Source: Pseudomonas gessardii
Lineage (GTDB): Bacteria; Pseudomonadota; Gammaproteobacteria; Pseudomonadales; Pseudomonadaceae
Direction of reading: 5' to 3'
Assembly: GCF_001983165.1 (NCBI RefSeq)
Contig: NZ_MNPU01000011.1
Location: forward strand, 62,001 to 126,000
DNA length: 64,000 bases
Positions 9,875 through 19,042 of this stretch are shown in pieces. The translations under genes were made by a program, and so were the position numbers. Positions within the stretch are counted from its first letter, which is position 1; each line of letters opens with the position of its first letter. The notes under the pieces were generated by a model. It had not been told where the DNA came from, ran no database searches, and saw only the letters and a program-made list of their open reading frames with translations.

Positions 9875-11140
9875 CTACAGGAGTGGCAAGGTGTAACTGA
9901 TGATCAGGCGGTTATCGTCCAGATCACTGCCAAAGTGATTCATGCGCAGGGACGAGTTACGCCACTTCACCCCCAGGTTTTTCAAGGTGCCGCTCTGGAA
10001 TACGTAGGCGATATCGGTATCGCGCTCCCATTCCGAACCGCTCGGTTTGCCAGCACCCAGCTCAATCCCGCTGCCATAGATGTAGCGGGTCATGAAGGTC
10101 AGGCCCGGGATACCGACAGCGGTGAAGTTGAAGTCGTAGCGCGCCTGCCAGGACTGCTCGTCCCGATTGGCAAAGTCGTTATTGGAAACAAAGTTGGGCA
10201 GGAAGGCATCGGCGCCATGGATATAGGCATAGCCGGTGTCGCCACTCATTTTCTGATAGGCCAGGCCAAAGGCATGGCCGCCCAGGGTGTAGGTGAACAT
10301 CGCCGCCAGGGCCGTGTTGTCGATATTGCTGTTGCCCTGGTTGGTCGACCTTGCGTAGCGCACGTCACTCTTGAGCGACTGGCCTTCGCCCAGCGGCAAT
10401 AGATGCAACAGGCTGAAATTGTGCTGGCGGTAGAAACTGTCGAGCTCACCGTAGAAGTAATTGCCACTTAACTGGTTGCTCCACTTGTAGCCGACACCGG
10501 CGAAATTGAACTCATCGGTGGTCGCGCCCTTGGTCACACGGATGCCCTTGGCGTTGGCCACCGACGGCGCCAGGTCTTCACGGTTGGTCGAATCGCGCTG
10601 GGTCACCTGGCGGATCTGGCCCGCATCGACGGTCACATTGGCAAACTCCTGGGAGTTCAAATGCACGCCCTCGAACGTTTGCGGCAACAAGCGAGTGTCA
10701 TTGAATTGCACCACCGGCAAACGCGGATGCAGCGTACCGATCCTGAGCAGGCTCCTGGACGCCCGCACCTTGGCCGTCAGGCCAAGGGCGCCACTTTCAT
10801 CGACTGAACGGCCATCTCGTTGACGAGGCAACAAACCGGAACCGGCACGGTCCAGGCTGGAGTCAAGCTTCAAACCGGCCAAGCCGATTGCATCCAGCCC
10901 AAAGCCGACAGAGCCTGCCGTGAATCCTGATGCGTAACGCAGCAAAAAGCCCTGGGCCCACTCTTCTTGCTTGGACTGAGTGGTACTGGTCTGGCTGAAG
11001 TCGCGGTTGATGTAAAAATTGCGCAGCTCAATGCTGGCCTTGCTGTCCTCGAAAAAACCGGCCTGCGCCGATGCTGGCAGGCCGATCTGCCCAATGGAAA
11101 ACAGCAGGCACGTGGCAATAACGCGGGAATGGCGTTCCAT
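9875..11140 (-). CDS. OprD-family outer membrane porin
   Basis: The protein has 421 residues with a Sec signal peptide (cleavage probably after ASAQA, about residue 27). The mature N terminus GFFEDSKASIELRNFYINRDF is typical of OprD/OccD/OccK substrate-specific porins. The chain ends with an alternating beta-barrel strand (LIISYTLPLL). These porins carry small carboxylates or amino acids across the outer membrane. The gene precedes the MFS transporter in the same direction. It is clearly paralogous to opdH in this window (FFEDS..., WAQGF, GSGLLP, EWERDT) but belongs to a different locus. Confidence 0.94.
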   Translation of the reverse strand: MERHSRVIATCLLFSIGQIGLPASAQAGFFEDSKASIELRNFYINRDFSQTSTTQSKQEEWAQGFLLRYASGFTAGSVGFGLDAIGLAGLKLDSSLDRAGSGLLPRQRDGRSVDESGALGLTAKVRASRSLLRIGTLHPRLPVVQFNDTRLLPQTFEGVHLNSQEFANVTVDAGQIRQVTQRDSTNREDLAPSVANAKGIRVTKGATTDEFNFAGVGYKWSNQLSGNYFYGELDSFYRQHNFSLLHLLPLGEGQSLKSDVRYARSTNQGNSNIDNTALAAMFTYTLGGHAFGLAYQKMSGDTGYAYIHGADAFLPNFVSNNDFANRDEQSWQARYDFNFTAVGIPGLTFMTRYIYGSGIELGAGKPSGSEWERDTDIAYVFQSGTLKNLGVKWRNSSLRMNHFGSDLDDNRLIISYTLPLL

Positions 11141-11450
11141 GATGCAGCCCTATTTTTGTTGTTATGTATGAAGCTCCTGCGGCTCCTTGCCAGGGGCAAA
11201 GGCACGCTACAGCTTTTACAACTCAATCAGTTTCGCTATGCGAAATCATGTTTTGAATTAACAACAAAATATAAGCACTTCAAAAAATTTAAGTAAAGCG
11301 CTCGCAGGAAAAAAGAATCGATTAATAGGTAACTCATTGTTTTATATTTATTATTTTTAATAAAAGCCTGGGCATCATTTGACCGAGTATTTCGCCAGGC
11401 AAAACACTCAACGTTTTTAGACGAAAACCTGGAAGCCACAGCGCACAAAC
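11141..11450. other. AT-rich intergenic region with palindromic operator
   Basis: The stretch upstream of oprD contains the perfect palindrome TTTCGC-TAT-GCGAAA (11231-11245), matching the proposed IclR operators elsewhere in the locus and 91 bp upstream of the oprD start. From about 11250 to 11370 the sequence becomes strikingly AT-rich for this genome. I see no convincing gene in it; the short frames lack ribosome binding sites and family similarity. Confidence 0.5.
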
Positions 11451-11484
11451 AAAAAAACCCTGAAAGGCTCAACCATTTCAGGGG
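11451..11484 (-). terminator. Intrinsic terminator after the OGFr-like gene
   Basis: CCCTGAAA (11458-11465) pairs with TTTCAGGG (11476-11483). Read on the minus strand the stem is followed by seven T (A-run at 11451-11457). It ends the sirtuin / hydrolase-macro / OGFr-like operon. Confidence 0.88.
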
Positions 11485-11532
11485 CTATTGATTCAAGCCA
11501 GAACCCGCCAGGCGCAGTGGCGATTTAAATCG

Positions 11533-12045
11533 TCACAACAGGGCTTCGCGCCAAAAAATCAGCGCCCCTTGATCGCTCGGGTCACGCTCGCACTTAATAA
11601 TGTCCTCCAGGGCACTGAGCAATGCCTCTGCCTGCTGGCGATGCCCCAATAAACACAAGGATTTGAGGAGGCGAGTAATCCGTAGGTCGTTGTGGCTCTT
11701 CTTGAATGCCCAGTTCGGGCTACGCCTATCCCACTCGCGCGCCTTGTTGATGACTCCCGACGCCTCCTGACGCAGGCCGTAGAAACGCAGCATACGGTGC
11801 ATAGCACGCTCCACCCCGGCCCTGACGCGCTTGTCGACGCCAAGCGCTTCAAACTCCGCATGACTCGCCACCGGCGCATGGGGGTTGAAAGCACTGGGTT
11901 CGGCCAGCGGAAACCACCACTGGACAAAATCATGGGTGCTTTCAAGCCTCTCATCATCCCAAGCCAGAGACTCGTCCAATGTGCGATGCAAGTGATCCGG
12001 GCCTCCGTAGCCCAGATAACGACAAATGGAGTCCTTTGCATTCAT
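11533..12045 (-). CDS. OGFr-signature protein
   Basis: The roughly 170-residue protein contains the opioid growth factor receptor conserved region: THDFVQWWFPLAEPSAFNPHAP (about residues 32-53 from this start) and HNDLRITRLLKSLCLLG near the C terminus. Both are hallmarks of the OGFr_N family known from animal OGFR and from scattered bacterial proteins of unknown role. Start ATG 12045 has AAGGA six bases upstream; ATG 12060, which overlaps the preceding stop as TAATG, lacks a ribosome binding site but may give coupling. No signal peptide or membrane span is visible. It is the last gene of the cassette. Confidence 0.8.
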   Translation of the reverse strand: MNAKDSICRYLGYGGPDHLHRTLDESLAWDDERLESTHDFVQWWFPLAEPSAFNPHAPVASHAEFEALGVDKRVRAGVERAMHRMLRFYGLRQEASGVINKAREWDRRSPNWAFKKSHNDLRITRLLKSLCLLGHRQQAEALLSALEDIIKCERDPSDQGALIFWREALL

Positions 12046-12059
12046 AGCCTGTCCTTGCA

Positions 12060-13526
12060 TTACGTTTTATTGGCCACCAGCTCTAGCGTCTTACGGATGC
12101 TTGCAAGCGTCACATCCGGCGGATCCAGCGGCGTTTTCTGGAAAACAACGATCGTGATTTTTTTGCGGCTCTGTCGGCCAACGCCATACCGAACGCCCTC
12201 CGCCAGTGCCAGCACCAGCCCCGCGAGTGCCAGCGGCGGATCAATACCACCGTGTCCGGCCCCCAGCACAGGCATCACTACTTCATTGATCCGTTTGTCC
12301 GCCAATAACTTGAACAACTCCCCTACACCATCGAACACATAGGACATTCGCGCAGCCAGCCCCTGCCCGGCCGTTTGCGTCGTGGTAGAAACCAAAGCGA
12401 TGCCCGCTACGTTATGCGAGGGGTCAGAAACAAAAATAGAGCGGCCCGAGCCATAGCTTTCGCTTAACTCACCCTCAGCCTTTTCCTTTAGAGTTCCTTC
12501 ACCGAACTTCTCCTGGCACTGCTGCCTGACCGATGCAAAAAAAACCGATGCGGTTGCAGCGCAATGTCGCTGGATATAGACACCCAGTGCGGTTCGGCTA
12601 TCAGTCGCGCAGTGGTCTTCAAAATACTCATTGCAAGGCAATACGACGGCGGTTTCCCGCCCGGCCGGATACTCTTCGATACGCCCGAGCACAATGCTGA
12701 TTTCGCTCTCGCCCACACGAGTGCGGTAACCACCTGCGCATTCCCAGACATTGTTGGAGTTATCTATAAACCGCACGATTTTTTCGATGAAATCACACAA
12801 GGTTCGGTGCTGGAGTGCCTGGGCACCCTCGGGCTTGGCGATGGAGAAATGATCCGACTGCGGCACCTTCAGCGCCTCGCCAAAATACGTAGCGCCACTG
12901 AACGGAGGCACGACTTGTTCGGCTCGAAACAAGCGCTTGAACGCCACAAACTGGTCTTCCACCAGTTCCCGGCCATGAATGACCAATTTGCGCAGTGCCA
13001 GTAGATTACGGAAGTCGCTATTAAGATCATTGAGCCAGGCATTGCTCTGGCAAAACGTCAAGGCCCGTCCCTGAGCATGCCCCATGACCTTGGCGATCGG
13101 CTCAAGCCAAGTGGCATAGGACGAACCCAATGAAGGCGAGGCAATCAGGAAAAGCCCCACCTGCGCACCACGCTCTACCAATTCATCAGAGCGTTGCACG
13201 ATATAACGCCGTGCCACGATGCCGCCCATGCTGTGAGCGACAAGGATGATTTTTCGCGCCTGGTTGACACCATCAAGGTGCAGGCACTCCTTCAGGGCAC
13301 TCACTACATCGCTCAGGCTGTAGGAACCACTAAAGATATCCGTGTGGTAGGTAAACTCGTAAACGCCAACGCCAGCCATGGTTGGGTGGTTGGAAAGCAG
13401 TTCTGGCCAGTAAGTACCATTCTCATGGCGCCAGCACGCTTCACCATCGGACAGCACCCCGTGTAAAAACACCACGGCCACTGGCGACACAGTATCGCCC
13501 ATGCCCTTGATCCATCTTCCAGCCAT
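12060..13526 (-). CDS. Alpha/beta-hydrolase fused to a macro-like domain
   Basis: The 488-residue protein has two parts. Residues 1-270 form a lipase/PGAP1-like alpha/beta hydrolase with the oxyanion motif FLHGVLSDG (20-28) and the nucleophile motif AHSMGG (Ser99). Residues about 285-480 look like a macro-type fold, with VVLPCNEYFEDHCATD and the phosphate-loop-like VMPVLGAGHGGIDPPLALAG; the wording recalls the macro-like domain associated with ThsA-type proteins. Such domains bind ADP-ribose or related NAD products. It lies 39 bp after the sirtuin gene and overlaps or abuts the OGFr-like gene. The fusion's substrate is unknown. Start has GAGAGG eight bases upstream. Confidence 0.72.
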   Translation of the reverse strand: MAGRWIKGMGDTVSPVAVVFLHGVLSDGEACWRHENGTYWPELLSNHPTMAGVGVYEFTYHTDIFSGSYSLSDVVSALKECLHLDGVNQARKIILVAHSMGGIVARRYIVQRSDELVERGAQVGLFLIASPSLGSSYATWLEPIAKVMGHAQGRALTFCQSNAWLNDLNSDFRNLLALRKLVIHGRELVEDQFVAFKRLFRAEQVVPPFSGATYFGEALKVPQSDHFSIAKPEGAQALQHRTLCDFIEKIVRFIDNSNNVWECAGGYRTRVGESEISIVLGRIEEYPAGRETAVVLPCNEYFEDHCATDSRTALGVYIQRHCAATASVFFASVRQQCQEKFGEGTLKEKAEGELSESYGSGRSIFVSDPSHNVAGIALVSTTTQTAGQGLAARMSYVFDGVGELFKLLADKRINEVVMPVLGAGHGGIDPPLALAGLVLALAEGVRYGVGRQSRKKITIVVFQKTPLDPPDVTLASIRKTLELVANKT

Positions 13527-13565
13527 TACGCGCCTCTCATTTCCATTTGATAGATGGGTAAATCG

Positions 13566-14327
13566 TTAAAATGCTTGCCTGATCAATTCAGGTAATAACT
13601 CCCCGGCCCGCCCCCTCAGGTTCCATGTGCAAACACCATCAAGTGCGCTTTCGACCAGGTTGATCTGAATGACTTTACGCCCTGCTTTTTTCGCATCCCT
13701 GGGAAGCCTCGCGGCCGGGTCAACCTTCCCCGAACAACCGACTACGATCAGCAGATCGGATGAACGAGATGAGTTGAATGCCCCATCAAGAATGTCCGCA
13801 GGCAAATACTCGTCAAACCAGACGACGCCTGGCCGGACCAGCCCTCCACACGCCTGGCATTTTGGCGCAGGCACCCGCCAACCACCTGCGGGCTCTTCGG
13901 GAATACCATCAGGCAACACAAAAGGGTGCGCGCAATCGAAACAGCGCGGATGATGGAGGGAGCCGTGAAGGTGTTGCACATCGACGCTTCCTGCCCGCTC
14001 ATGCAGGTTGTCCACGTTCTGGGTGAACAATGAAAGTTGCGGGACGCGACGAGCAAGCTCGGCGAGCGCCCGGTGAGCCGCATTTGGCTGCGCTGCAAGC
14101 ACCTGCGAGCGCCGCCACTCATACCATCCCCAAACCAGGGACGGGTCGCCTAGGAACGCATCGGCGGTAGCAAGCGTGTGCGCATCAAAATTCTGCCAAA
14201 GGCCAGTTAATGCATCGCGGAATGTCGGGATGCCGCTTTCAGCGGATACACCCGCCCCTGTCAGCACGGTAATCCTGCGCGCACTTTGCAGAGCAGCGAT
14301 TAATACGGGGTCAAAATCAGCGGACAC
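13566..14327 (-). CDS. Sir2-family NAD-dependent protein deacylase
   Basis: Start chosen at GTG 14327 because AGGGAGG lies seven bases upstream; the longer ATG start has none. The 253-residue sirtuin has TGAGVSAESGIPTFRD (23-38), TQNVDNLHERAG (102-113), catalytic His121 in HLHGS, zinc cysteines C129, C132, C157 and C160, and VGCSG for the NAD ribose pocket. Tyr69-x-x-Arg72 is the class III motif associated with desuccinylation and demalonylation. It opens a three-gene unit with the macro-like fusion and the OGFr-like protein, so its product O-acyl-ADP-ribose or ADP-ribose may be what the macro domain reads. The usual VVWFGE is VVWFDE here. Confidence 0.93.
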   Translation of the reverse strand: MSADFDPVLIAALQSARRITVLTGAGVSAESGIPTFRDALTGLWQNFDAHTLATADAFLGDPSLVWGWYEWRRSQVLAAQPNAAHRALAELARRVPQLSLFTQNVDNLHERAGSVDVQHLHGSLHHPRCFDCAHPFVLPDGIPEEPAGGWRVPAPKCQACGGLVRPGVVWFDEYLPADILDGAFNSSRSSDLLIVVGCSGKVDPAARLPRDAKKAGRKVIQINLVESALDGVCTWNLRGRAGELLPELIRQAF

Positions 14328-14476
14328 TAGGGTACCTCCCTGACATTTTGCGCCACACATCAGGATGTGGAGCATCAGAATCCATTCTTGGAACCTGTGC
14401 GAATCAATCTAAAATCCGAACCTGCTTGCGCTTTTACAACCCGAGTGCAAATGGGCATACATTGTCAAGCAAGAAA

Positions 14477-14512
14477 CAAAAAAGCCCCGTAAATCTTCAT
14501 TTACGGGGCTTT
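14477..14512 (-). terminator. Terminator of tRNA-Ser
   Basis: AAAGCCCCGTAAA (14481-14493) and TTTACGGGGCTTT (14500-14512) make a 13-bp stem with a 6-nt loop. The minus-strand exit reads into T because of the A-run from 14477. It closes the tRNA transcript and insulates the cassette downstream. Confidence 0.9.
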
Positions 14513-14520
14513 CATTTGTA

Positions 14521-14610
14521 TGGCGGAGAGATAGGGATTCGAACCCTAGGTACCGGTGAAGGTACAACGGATTTCGAATCCGTCCCATTCGGCCACTCTG
14601 GCATCTCTCC
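14521..14610 (-). tRNA. tRNA-Ser (anticodon CGA)
   Basis: A 90-nt class II tRNA with encoded CCA (14521-14523 on the complement), acceptor GGAGAGA/TCTCTCC, T-arm GGTTCGAATCC and a long variable arm. The anticodon loop TTCGAAA gives CGA. It lies downstream of purC and is followed at its 3' side by the lower-GC sirtuin/macro cassette, the usual side for tRNA-targeted integration. Confidence 0.97.
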
Positions 14611-14693
14611 AACGGCGCGCATCATAACAGTCTGTTTCGTGGAAGCAAAGCGCCGAAGCAATTTTTTTCCGTGCTATCAGATGCTTGCGTCGA

Positions 14694-15407
14694 TTACAGC
14701 GGTACGCCAAGACGGTTGGCGACTTCTTCGTAGGCTTCGATCACGTCACCGAGGCCCTGGCGGAAGCGGTCTTTATCCATCTTCTTGCGGGTGTCCTTGT
14801 CCCACAGGCGGCAGCCGTCCGGGCTGAATTCGTCGCCCAGGACGATGGAGCCGTCGTGGAATACGCCGAATTCCAGTTTGAAGTCCACCAGCAGCAGGCC
14901 GGCGTCGTCGAACAGTTTGCTCAGCACGTCGTTGACCTTGAGCGACAGTTCTTTCATGCGCACCAGTTGCTCAGCGGTGCCCCAGCCGAATGCCACGACG
15001 TGGGATTCGTTGATGAACGGGTCGCCCTTGGCGTCGTCCTTGAGGAACAGCTCGAACGTGTAAGGGTTGAGCTTGAGGCCCTCTTCTACGCCCAGGCGCT
15101 TGACCAGGCTGCCGGCGGCGTAGTTACGCACGACGCACTCGACCGGGATCATGTCGAGTTTTTTCACCAGGCATTCGTTGTCGCCCAGCAGTTTGTCGAA
15201 TTGGGTCGGGATGCCGGCCGCTTCGAGTTTCTGCATGATGAAGGCGTTGAACTTGTTGTTCACCATGCCTTTGCGGTCGAGCTGTTCGATGCGCTTGCCG
15301 TCGAACGCCGAGGTGTCGTTGCGAAACAGCAGGATCAAGCGGTTGGCGTCGTCGGTCTTGTATACCGACTTGGCTTTGCCGCGGTAGAGTTCTTCACGTT
15401 TTTCCAT
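14694..15407 (-). CDS. purC: Phosphoribosylaminoimidazole-succinocarboxamide synthase
   Basis: SAICAR synthetase of purine biosynthesis, joining CAIR and aspartate with ATP. The 237 residues start at ATG 15407 ([20 protein letters not shown]) with GGAG upstream, the length normal for bacterial PurC. Signature motifs are [23 protein letters not shown] and LVDFKLEFG with [12 protein letters not shown]. It is the last protein gene of the dapA-bamC-MBL-purC series, 28 bp after the MBL gene, the conserved order in Pseudomonas. Confidence 0.98.
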   Translation of the reverse strand: MEKREELYRGKAKSVYKTDDANRLILLFRNDTSAFDGKRIEQLDRKGMVNNKFNAFIMQKLEAAGIPTQFDKLLGDNECLVKKLDMIPVECVVRNYAAGSLVKRLGVEEGLKLNPYTFELFLKDDAKGDPFINESHVVAFGWGTAEQLVRMKELSLKVNDVLSKLFDDAGLLLVDFKLEFGVFHDGSIVLGDEFSPDGCRLWDKDTRKKMDKDRFRQGLGDVIEAYEEVANRLGVPL

Positions 15408-15435
15408 GATGGGCTCCGCTTGGTAAGTAGGTGGG

Positions 15436-16194
15436 CTAGGCGATATGTCGCCAGTCGAGCCCTGAATCTTGATCGGCCAGTTGCAGCCAGTCCGGGTCGC
15501 ACCCGAGGGTGTCGACAAAACATTGCCGGGCAAGCTGCGGCAGGTTGTTCTTGCTGCTCAGGTGGGCCAGGACCAGGTGTTGCAGGTCTTGCCAGCCCAA
15601 CTCATACACCAGGTACGCCGCCTGGTGGTTGTTCAAATGTCCCCGTTCGCCGCCAACCCGCTGCTTGAGAAAGTACGGGTAGTGACCGCGTGCCAGCAGG
15701 TCACGGCAATGGTTGGACTCGATCATCAAGGCATCGAGATCCCGATAGCCTTCGAGCACCTTGGCACAGTAGGAACCCAGGTCGGTCAGCAGGCCAAAAC
15801 GGCGCTCGCCATCACTGAAGACATATTGCGTGGGCTCGTGGGCATCGTGGGCCACGGCAATCACGTCGATGCTCAAGGCCCCCACCTGCAGTTGCTCGCC
15901 ACCGGCCAGGAAACCTGCGGGTTCAATGGGTTTGCGCATCCCGCGCAAGGTGCCGCGACTCAGGTACACCGGAAGATTGTAGCGCCGAGACAGCAAACCC
16001 ACGCCATGCACGTGGTCGGCATGTTCGTGGGTCACTAGAATCGCGCTCAACTGCGCCGGGTGAACCCCCAGGCGCAGCAGGCGGCGCTCGGTTTCCCGCA
16101 GGGAGAAACCACAATCGACCAGGACATACGTGTCGTCGTGGGCTACAAGCGTGCCGTTCCCTTGGCTACCGCTGCCGAGAACAGCAAAACGCAT
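15436..16194 (-). CDS. MBL-fold metallo-hydrolase (YycJ/WalJ-like)
   Basis: The 252-residue protein has the metallo-beta-lactamase metal motif [10 protein letters not shown], preceded by [12 protein letters not shown] and followed by conserved histidines ([16 protein letters not shown]) and DLGSYC. This set is typical of the YycJ/WalJ group, which binds two metal ions and is thought to act on nucleic acid or phosphodiester substrates. It follows bamC by four bases and precedes purC, so it is co-transcribed; the enzyme's real substrate is not established. Confidence 0.88.
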   Translation of the reverse strand: MRFAVLGSGSQGNGTLVAHDDTYVLVDCGFSLRETERRLLRLGVHPAQLSAILVTHEHADHVHGVGLLSRRYNLPVYLSRGTLRGMRKPIEPAGFLAGGEQLQVGALSIDVIAVAHDAHEPTQYVFSDGERRFGLLTDLGSYCAKVLEGYRDLDALMIESNHCRDLLARGHYPYFLKQRVGGERGHLNNHQAAYLVYELGWQDLQHLVLAHLSSKNNLPQLARQCFVDTLGCDPDWLQLADQDSGLDWRHIA

Positions 16195-16198
16195 CGGA

Positions 16199-17314
16199 TC
16201 AGCCCAGGTTGTCCTGAATCACGCCCAACACTTTGCGCGCCGTTTCTGCTGGCGCCACGGTGTTGATGTTCTTCTCGACGGTGACTTGCACGTTGTCGCC
16301 GACCTTGCTCAGGCGAACCTGATAACGCTCGGCGCGGGTCTCGATCTCTTCCTTGGTCGGCTCGCTGCCGAACAACTTGCTGAAGAAACCACGCTCGTCG
16401 TCTTTCTTCTCGGCCTTTTCCGCCACGTTGATGTAGTACAGGCCCAGGCTGCGGTTGATGTCTTCGACACGCCATGGCCCTTGCTCCAGGGCACGGCCGA
16501 CGCTGGCCCAGGCACGATCCAGGTCTTCACCCAGGTTGAGCACGACGTTACCGCTGCCGTCCTCGGTGAGGCTGACACGGCTAGGGGTGTCGTAGTCACG
16601 AGCGGCGAGCAGGGATACGGAACCGCCCTTCTCGGAGATGCGGCTCATGCTGGCAAGCATCTCGTCGACCAGCGCAGCATCGACACCGCTGTTGACCGAA
16701 CGATTGGTGAACTCGACGTTGGCGGTGCTGCCGGCAGGACGCTCGGCGCTGACCACGTAGACTTCACTGGTATTGCGCTGCACGCCTGGCTCGATGCGCA
16801 CGCGGATGCGGCTTTCGCCATCGGCGGCGACACCACCGGATTGCAGGCGCTTGGCCATGTTGGCCGATAGTTCGCTCGGTTGCTGCCACGCCGTGGTGAA
16901 CTCACCGGTCTGCGGGCGTTGCTCGTCGAGGCGGAAGCCATTGTCCTGGAAGAACTGCACCGCCACCGGCCAGACTTCGGCAGGTGGGCGCTGGGCCATG
17001 ATCCAGCGCGAATCGCCGCTTTTTTGCAGGCTGTAGTCGCTGGCATCGGCCTGGGCCGAAATCGGTTGCGGACGCGGCACTTCGTACTCGCCCTTGACGG
17101 TGTCGTCGGCCACGTTGCGCGGGATCGGCAACAGCGGGTCAAGGCGCTTGGCGACATTGACGTCCGGCGGCAATTGCATCGGTGCGGTTTGTTGTGCTTC
17201 CAGGTAATCGCTGCCGCGGTCACGGAAGTAGCCTTCCGGGCCCCAGATCCAACCGCAGCCACTGGTGCTGGAGATAATCAAGGCAAGTGCGGAAAGTCCG
17301 GCCAATCGCTTCAT
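16199..17314 (-). CDS. bamC: Outer membrane assembly lipoprotein BamC
   Basis: The 371-residue lipoprotein has a signal peptide ending in the lipobox STSGC (Cys about residue 20). Then comes the extended BamD-contacting segment (GYFRDRGSDYLEAQ, LPPDVNVAKRLDPLLPIP) and two helix-grip domains. BamC is an accessory subunit of the BAM complex that inserts beta-barrel proteins. It starts 17 bp after the dapA stop, the common dapA-bamC pairing of gammaproteobacteria. Confidence 0.95.
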   Translation of the reverse strand: MKRLAGLSALALIISSTSGCGWIWGPEGYFRDRGSDYLEAQQTAPMQLPPDVNVAKRLDPLLPIPRNVADDTVKGEYEVPRPQPISAQADASDYSLQKSGDSRWIMAQRPPAEVWPVAVQFFQDNGFRLDEQRPQTGEFTTAWQQPSELSANMAKRLQSGGVAADGESRIRVRIEPGVQRNTSEVYVVSAERPAGSTANVEFTNRSVNSGVDAALVDEMLASMSRISEKGGSVSLLAARDYDTPSRVSLTEDGSGNVVLNLGEDLDRAWASVGRALEQGPWRVEDINRSLGLYYINVAEKAEKKDDERGFFSKLFGSEPTKEEIETRAERYQVRLSKVGDNVQVTVEKNINTVAPAETARKVLGVIQDNLG

Positions 17315-17331
17315 GCGTAGTGCTTCCTCAA

Positions 17332-18210
17332 TTAAACCAGGACGCCGGACTGGCGCAGGGCCTGTCGCAGCGGTTCGTGACAGGCTGGGCTGAGCGGGGT
17401 GAGCGGCAGACGGATACCGTCCGGCATCAGGCCCATCTCATGCAGCGCCCATTTCACGGGAATTGGATTGGATTCGATAAACAGGGTTTTGTTGAGCGGC
17501 ATCAGTTGCTCATGAATCGCCCGGGCCTTTACGGCATCACCGGCGATTGCGGCGGCACACAGTTCGCTCATGGCACGCGGGGCCACGTTGGCGGTCACCG
17601 AGATATTGCCCTTGCCACCCAGCAGGATCAGCTCCACCGCCGTGGCGTCGTCGCCGGAGTACAGCAGGAAGTCGCTGCTCACGCCGGCCAGGATGTCCTT
17701 GGCGCGTTGCAGGTCGCCCGTGGCTTCCTTGATACCGATGATGTTCGGCACGGTGGACAGGCGGATCACGGTCGCGGCCTGCATGTCGCACGCCGTGCGA
17801 CCCGGCACGTTGTAGAGGATCTGCGGGATGTCGACGGCTTCGGCGATGGCCTTGAAGTGCTGGTACAGGCCTTCCTGGGTCGGCTTGTTGTAGTACGGCG
17901 TCACCAGCAGGCAGGCATCGGCGCCGGCTTTCTTGGCGTTTTTGGTCAGCTCGATCGCTTCGCGCGTCGAGTTGGCGCCCGTACCGGCAATCACCGTGAT
18001 ACGCCCTGCCACGCGCTTGACCACAAACTCGATCACCTTGATGTGTTCTTCCACATCAAGCGTGGCCGATTCACCTGTGGTGCCGACGGCCACAATGGCG
18101 TTGGTGCCTTCTTGCAGGTGAAAGTCCACCAGTTTGCCCAGGCTGTCCCAGTCGAGATTACCTTGTGCATCCATGGGTGTGACCAGTGCCACCATACTGC
18201 CCGCAATCAT
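17332..18210 (-). CDS. dapA: 4-hydroxy-tetrahydrodipicolinate synthase
   Basis: The first committed enzyme of lysine/meso-diaminopimelate synthesis, condensing pyruvate with aspartate semialdehyde. ATG 18210 ([20 protein letters not shown]) gives the usual 292 residues. Visible motifs are [14 protein letters not shown], the Tyr-containing [29 protein letters not shown] and the Schiff-base lysine in [12 protein letters not shown] DapA-family paralogue of different role lies at the window end (63417). Confidence 0.97.
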   Translation of the reverse strand: MIAGSMVALVTPMDAQGNLDWDSLGKLVDFHLQEGTNAIVAVGTTGESATLDVEEHIKVIEFVVKRVAGRITVIAGTGANSTREAIELTKNAKKAGADACLLVTPYYNKPTQEGLYQHFKAIAEAVDIPQILYNVPGRTACDMQAATVIRLSTVPNIIGIKEATGDLQRAKDILAGVSSDFLLYSGDDATAVELILLGGKGNISVTANVAPRAMSELCAAAIAGDAVKARAIHEQLMPLNKTLFIESNPIPVKWALHEMGLMPDGIRLPLTPLSPACHEPLRQALRQSGVLV

Positions 18211-18470
18211 GCAACCGCTCCTGCCGGAAAAAGAGAGCCGTAATGGTACTGGCGCCAAGATGCTTGCACAAGCGAAGTACCCTCTGAGGAGGTGTTCTGG
18301 ATCAACTTAGTTGCCAGCAACGCCCTCATTGGGCCAAAGCACGGCCAGATGCCGCTGAAGATGCAATGAAAACGCCACGTCCTAGCCCTTGGCGGCGCTT
18401 TTCGCTACCCTTGATCCTTTGATCGGTACCGCTCGTTCGTATCGACCGCTCATCGCTTTAGGAAGGCTGC

Positions 18471-19031
18471 ATGTCCACCCCCACAGTCCGCGAACAATTC
18501 CTTGTTATCAGTGCCCTTGGCGCCAACCCCATGGAGCTGACTAACGTCCTGTGCCGCGCCAGCCATGAAAACCGCTGCGCCGTCGTGACCTCCCGCCTGA
18601 CCCGCCATGGCGAGTGCAGCGCGCTGGTCCTGCAGATTTCCGGGAGCTGGGACGCCCTGGCGCGCCTGGAAACCGGCTTGCCGACCCTGGCCAAGAAGCA
18701 CGACTTCACCGTCAATGTGGTGCGCAGTGCCGCCCTGGAGAACCGTCCCCAGGCGCTGCCGTACGTGGCTTATGTCAGTTCGGCCTACCGGTCGGACATC
18801 GTCAATGAGCTGTGCCAGTTCTTTATCGACCATAACGTCGAGCTGGAAAACCTGACCTGCGACACCTACCAGGCCCCCCAGACCGGCGGCACCATGCTCA
18901 ATGCCACCTTTACCGTGACCTTGCCGGCCGGCGTACAGATCAGCTGGTTGCGCGACCAGTTCCTGGATTTCGCCGATGCGCTGAACCTCGATGCCCTGAT
19001 CGAACCGTGGCGCCCACAGAACCCAATGTAA
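18471..19031 (+). CDS. gcvR: Glycine cleavage system regulator GcvR (ACT protein)
   Basis: The 186-residue protein contains two ACT domains (about 5-85 and 92-175; REQFLVISALGANPMELTNVL and YVSSAYRSDIVNELCQFF), the GcvR layout. In enterics GcvR antagonises the activator GcvA. It is divergent from dapA across a 260-bp gap and precedes bcp by 11 bp, a conserved gcvR-bcp pair in Pseudomonas. The local function could be broader than glycine cleavage. Confidence 0.9.
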   Translation: MSTPTVREQFLVISALGANPMELTNVLCRASHENRCAVVTSRLTRHGECSALVLQISGSWDALARLETGLPTLAKKHDFTVNVVRSAALENRPQALPYVAYVSSAYRSDIVNELCQFFIDHNVELENLTCDTYQAPQTGGTMLNATFTVTLPAGVQISWLRDQFLDFADALNLDALIEPWRPQNPM

Positions 19032-19042
19032 GGAAGTTTTTC

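Noticed and set aside
14461..14620. tRNA-Ser as an attachment site with flanking direct repeats
   Set aside because: No second copy of the tRNA 3' end was found near 11.2-11.5 kb and no integrase gene is present, so only a positional argument remains.
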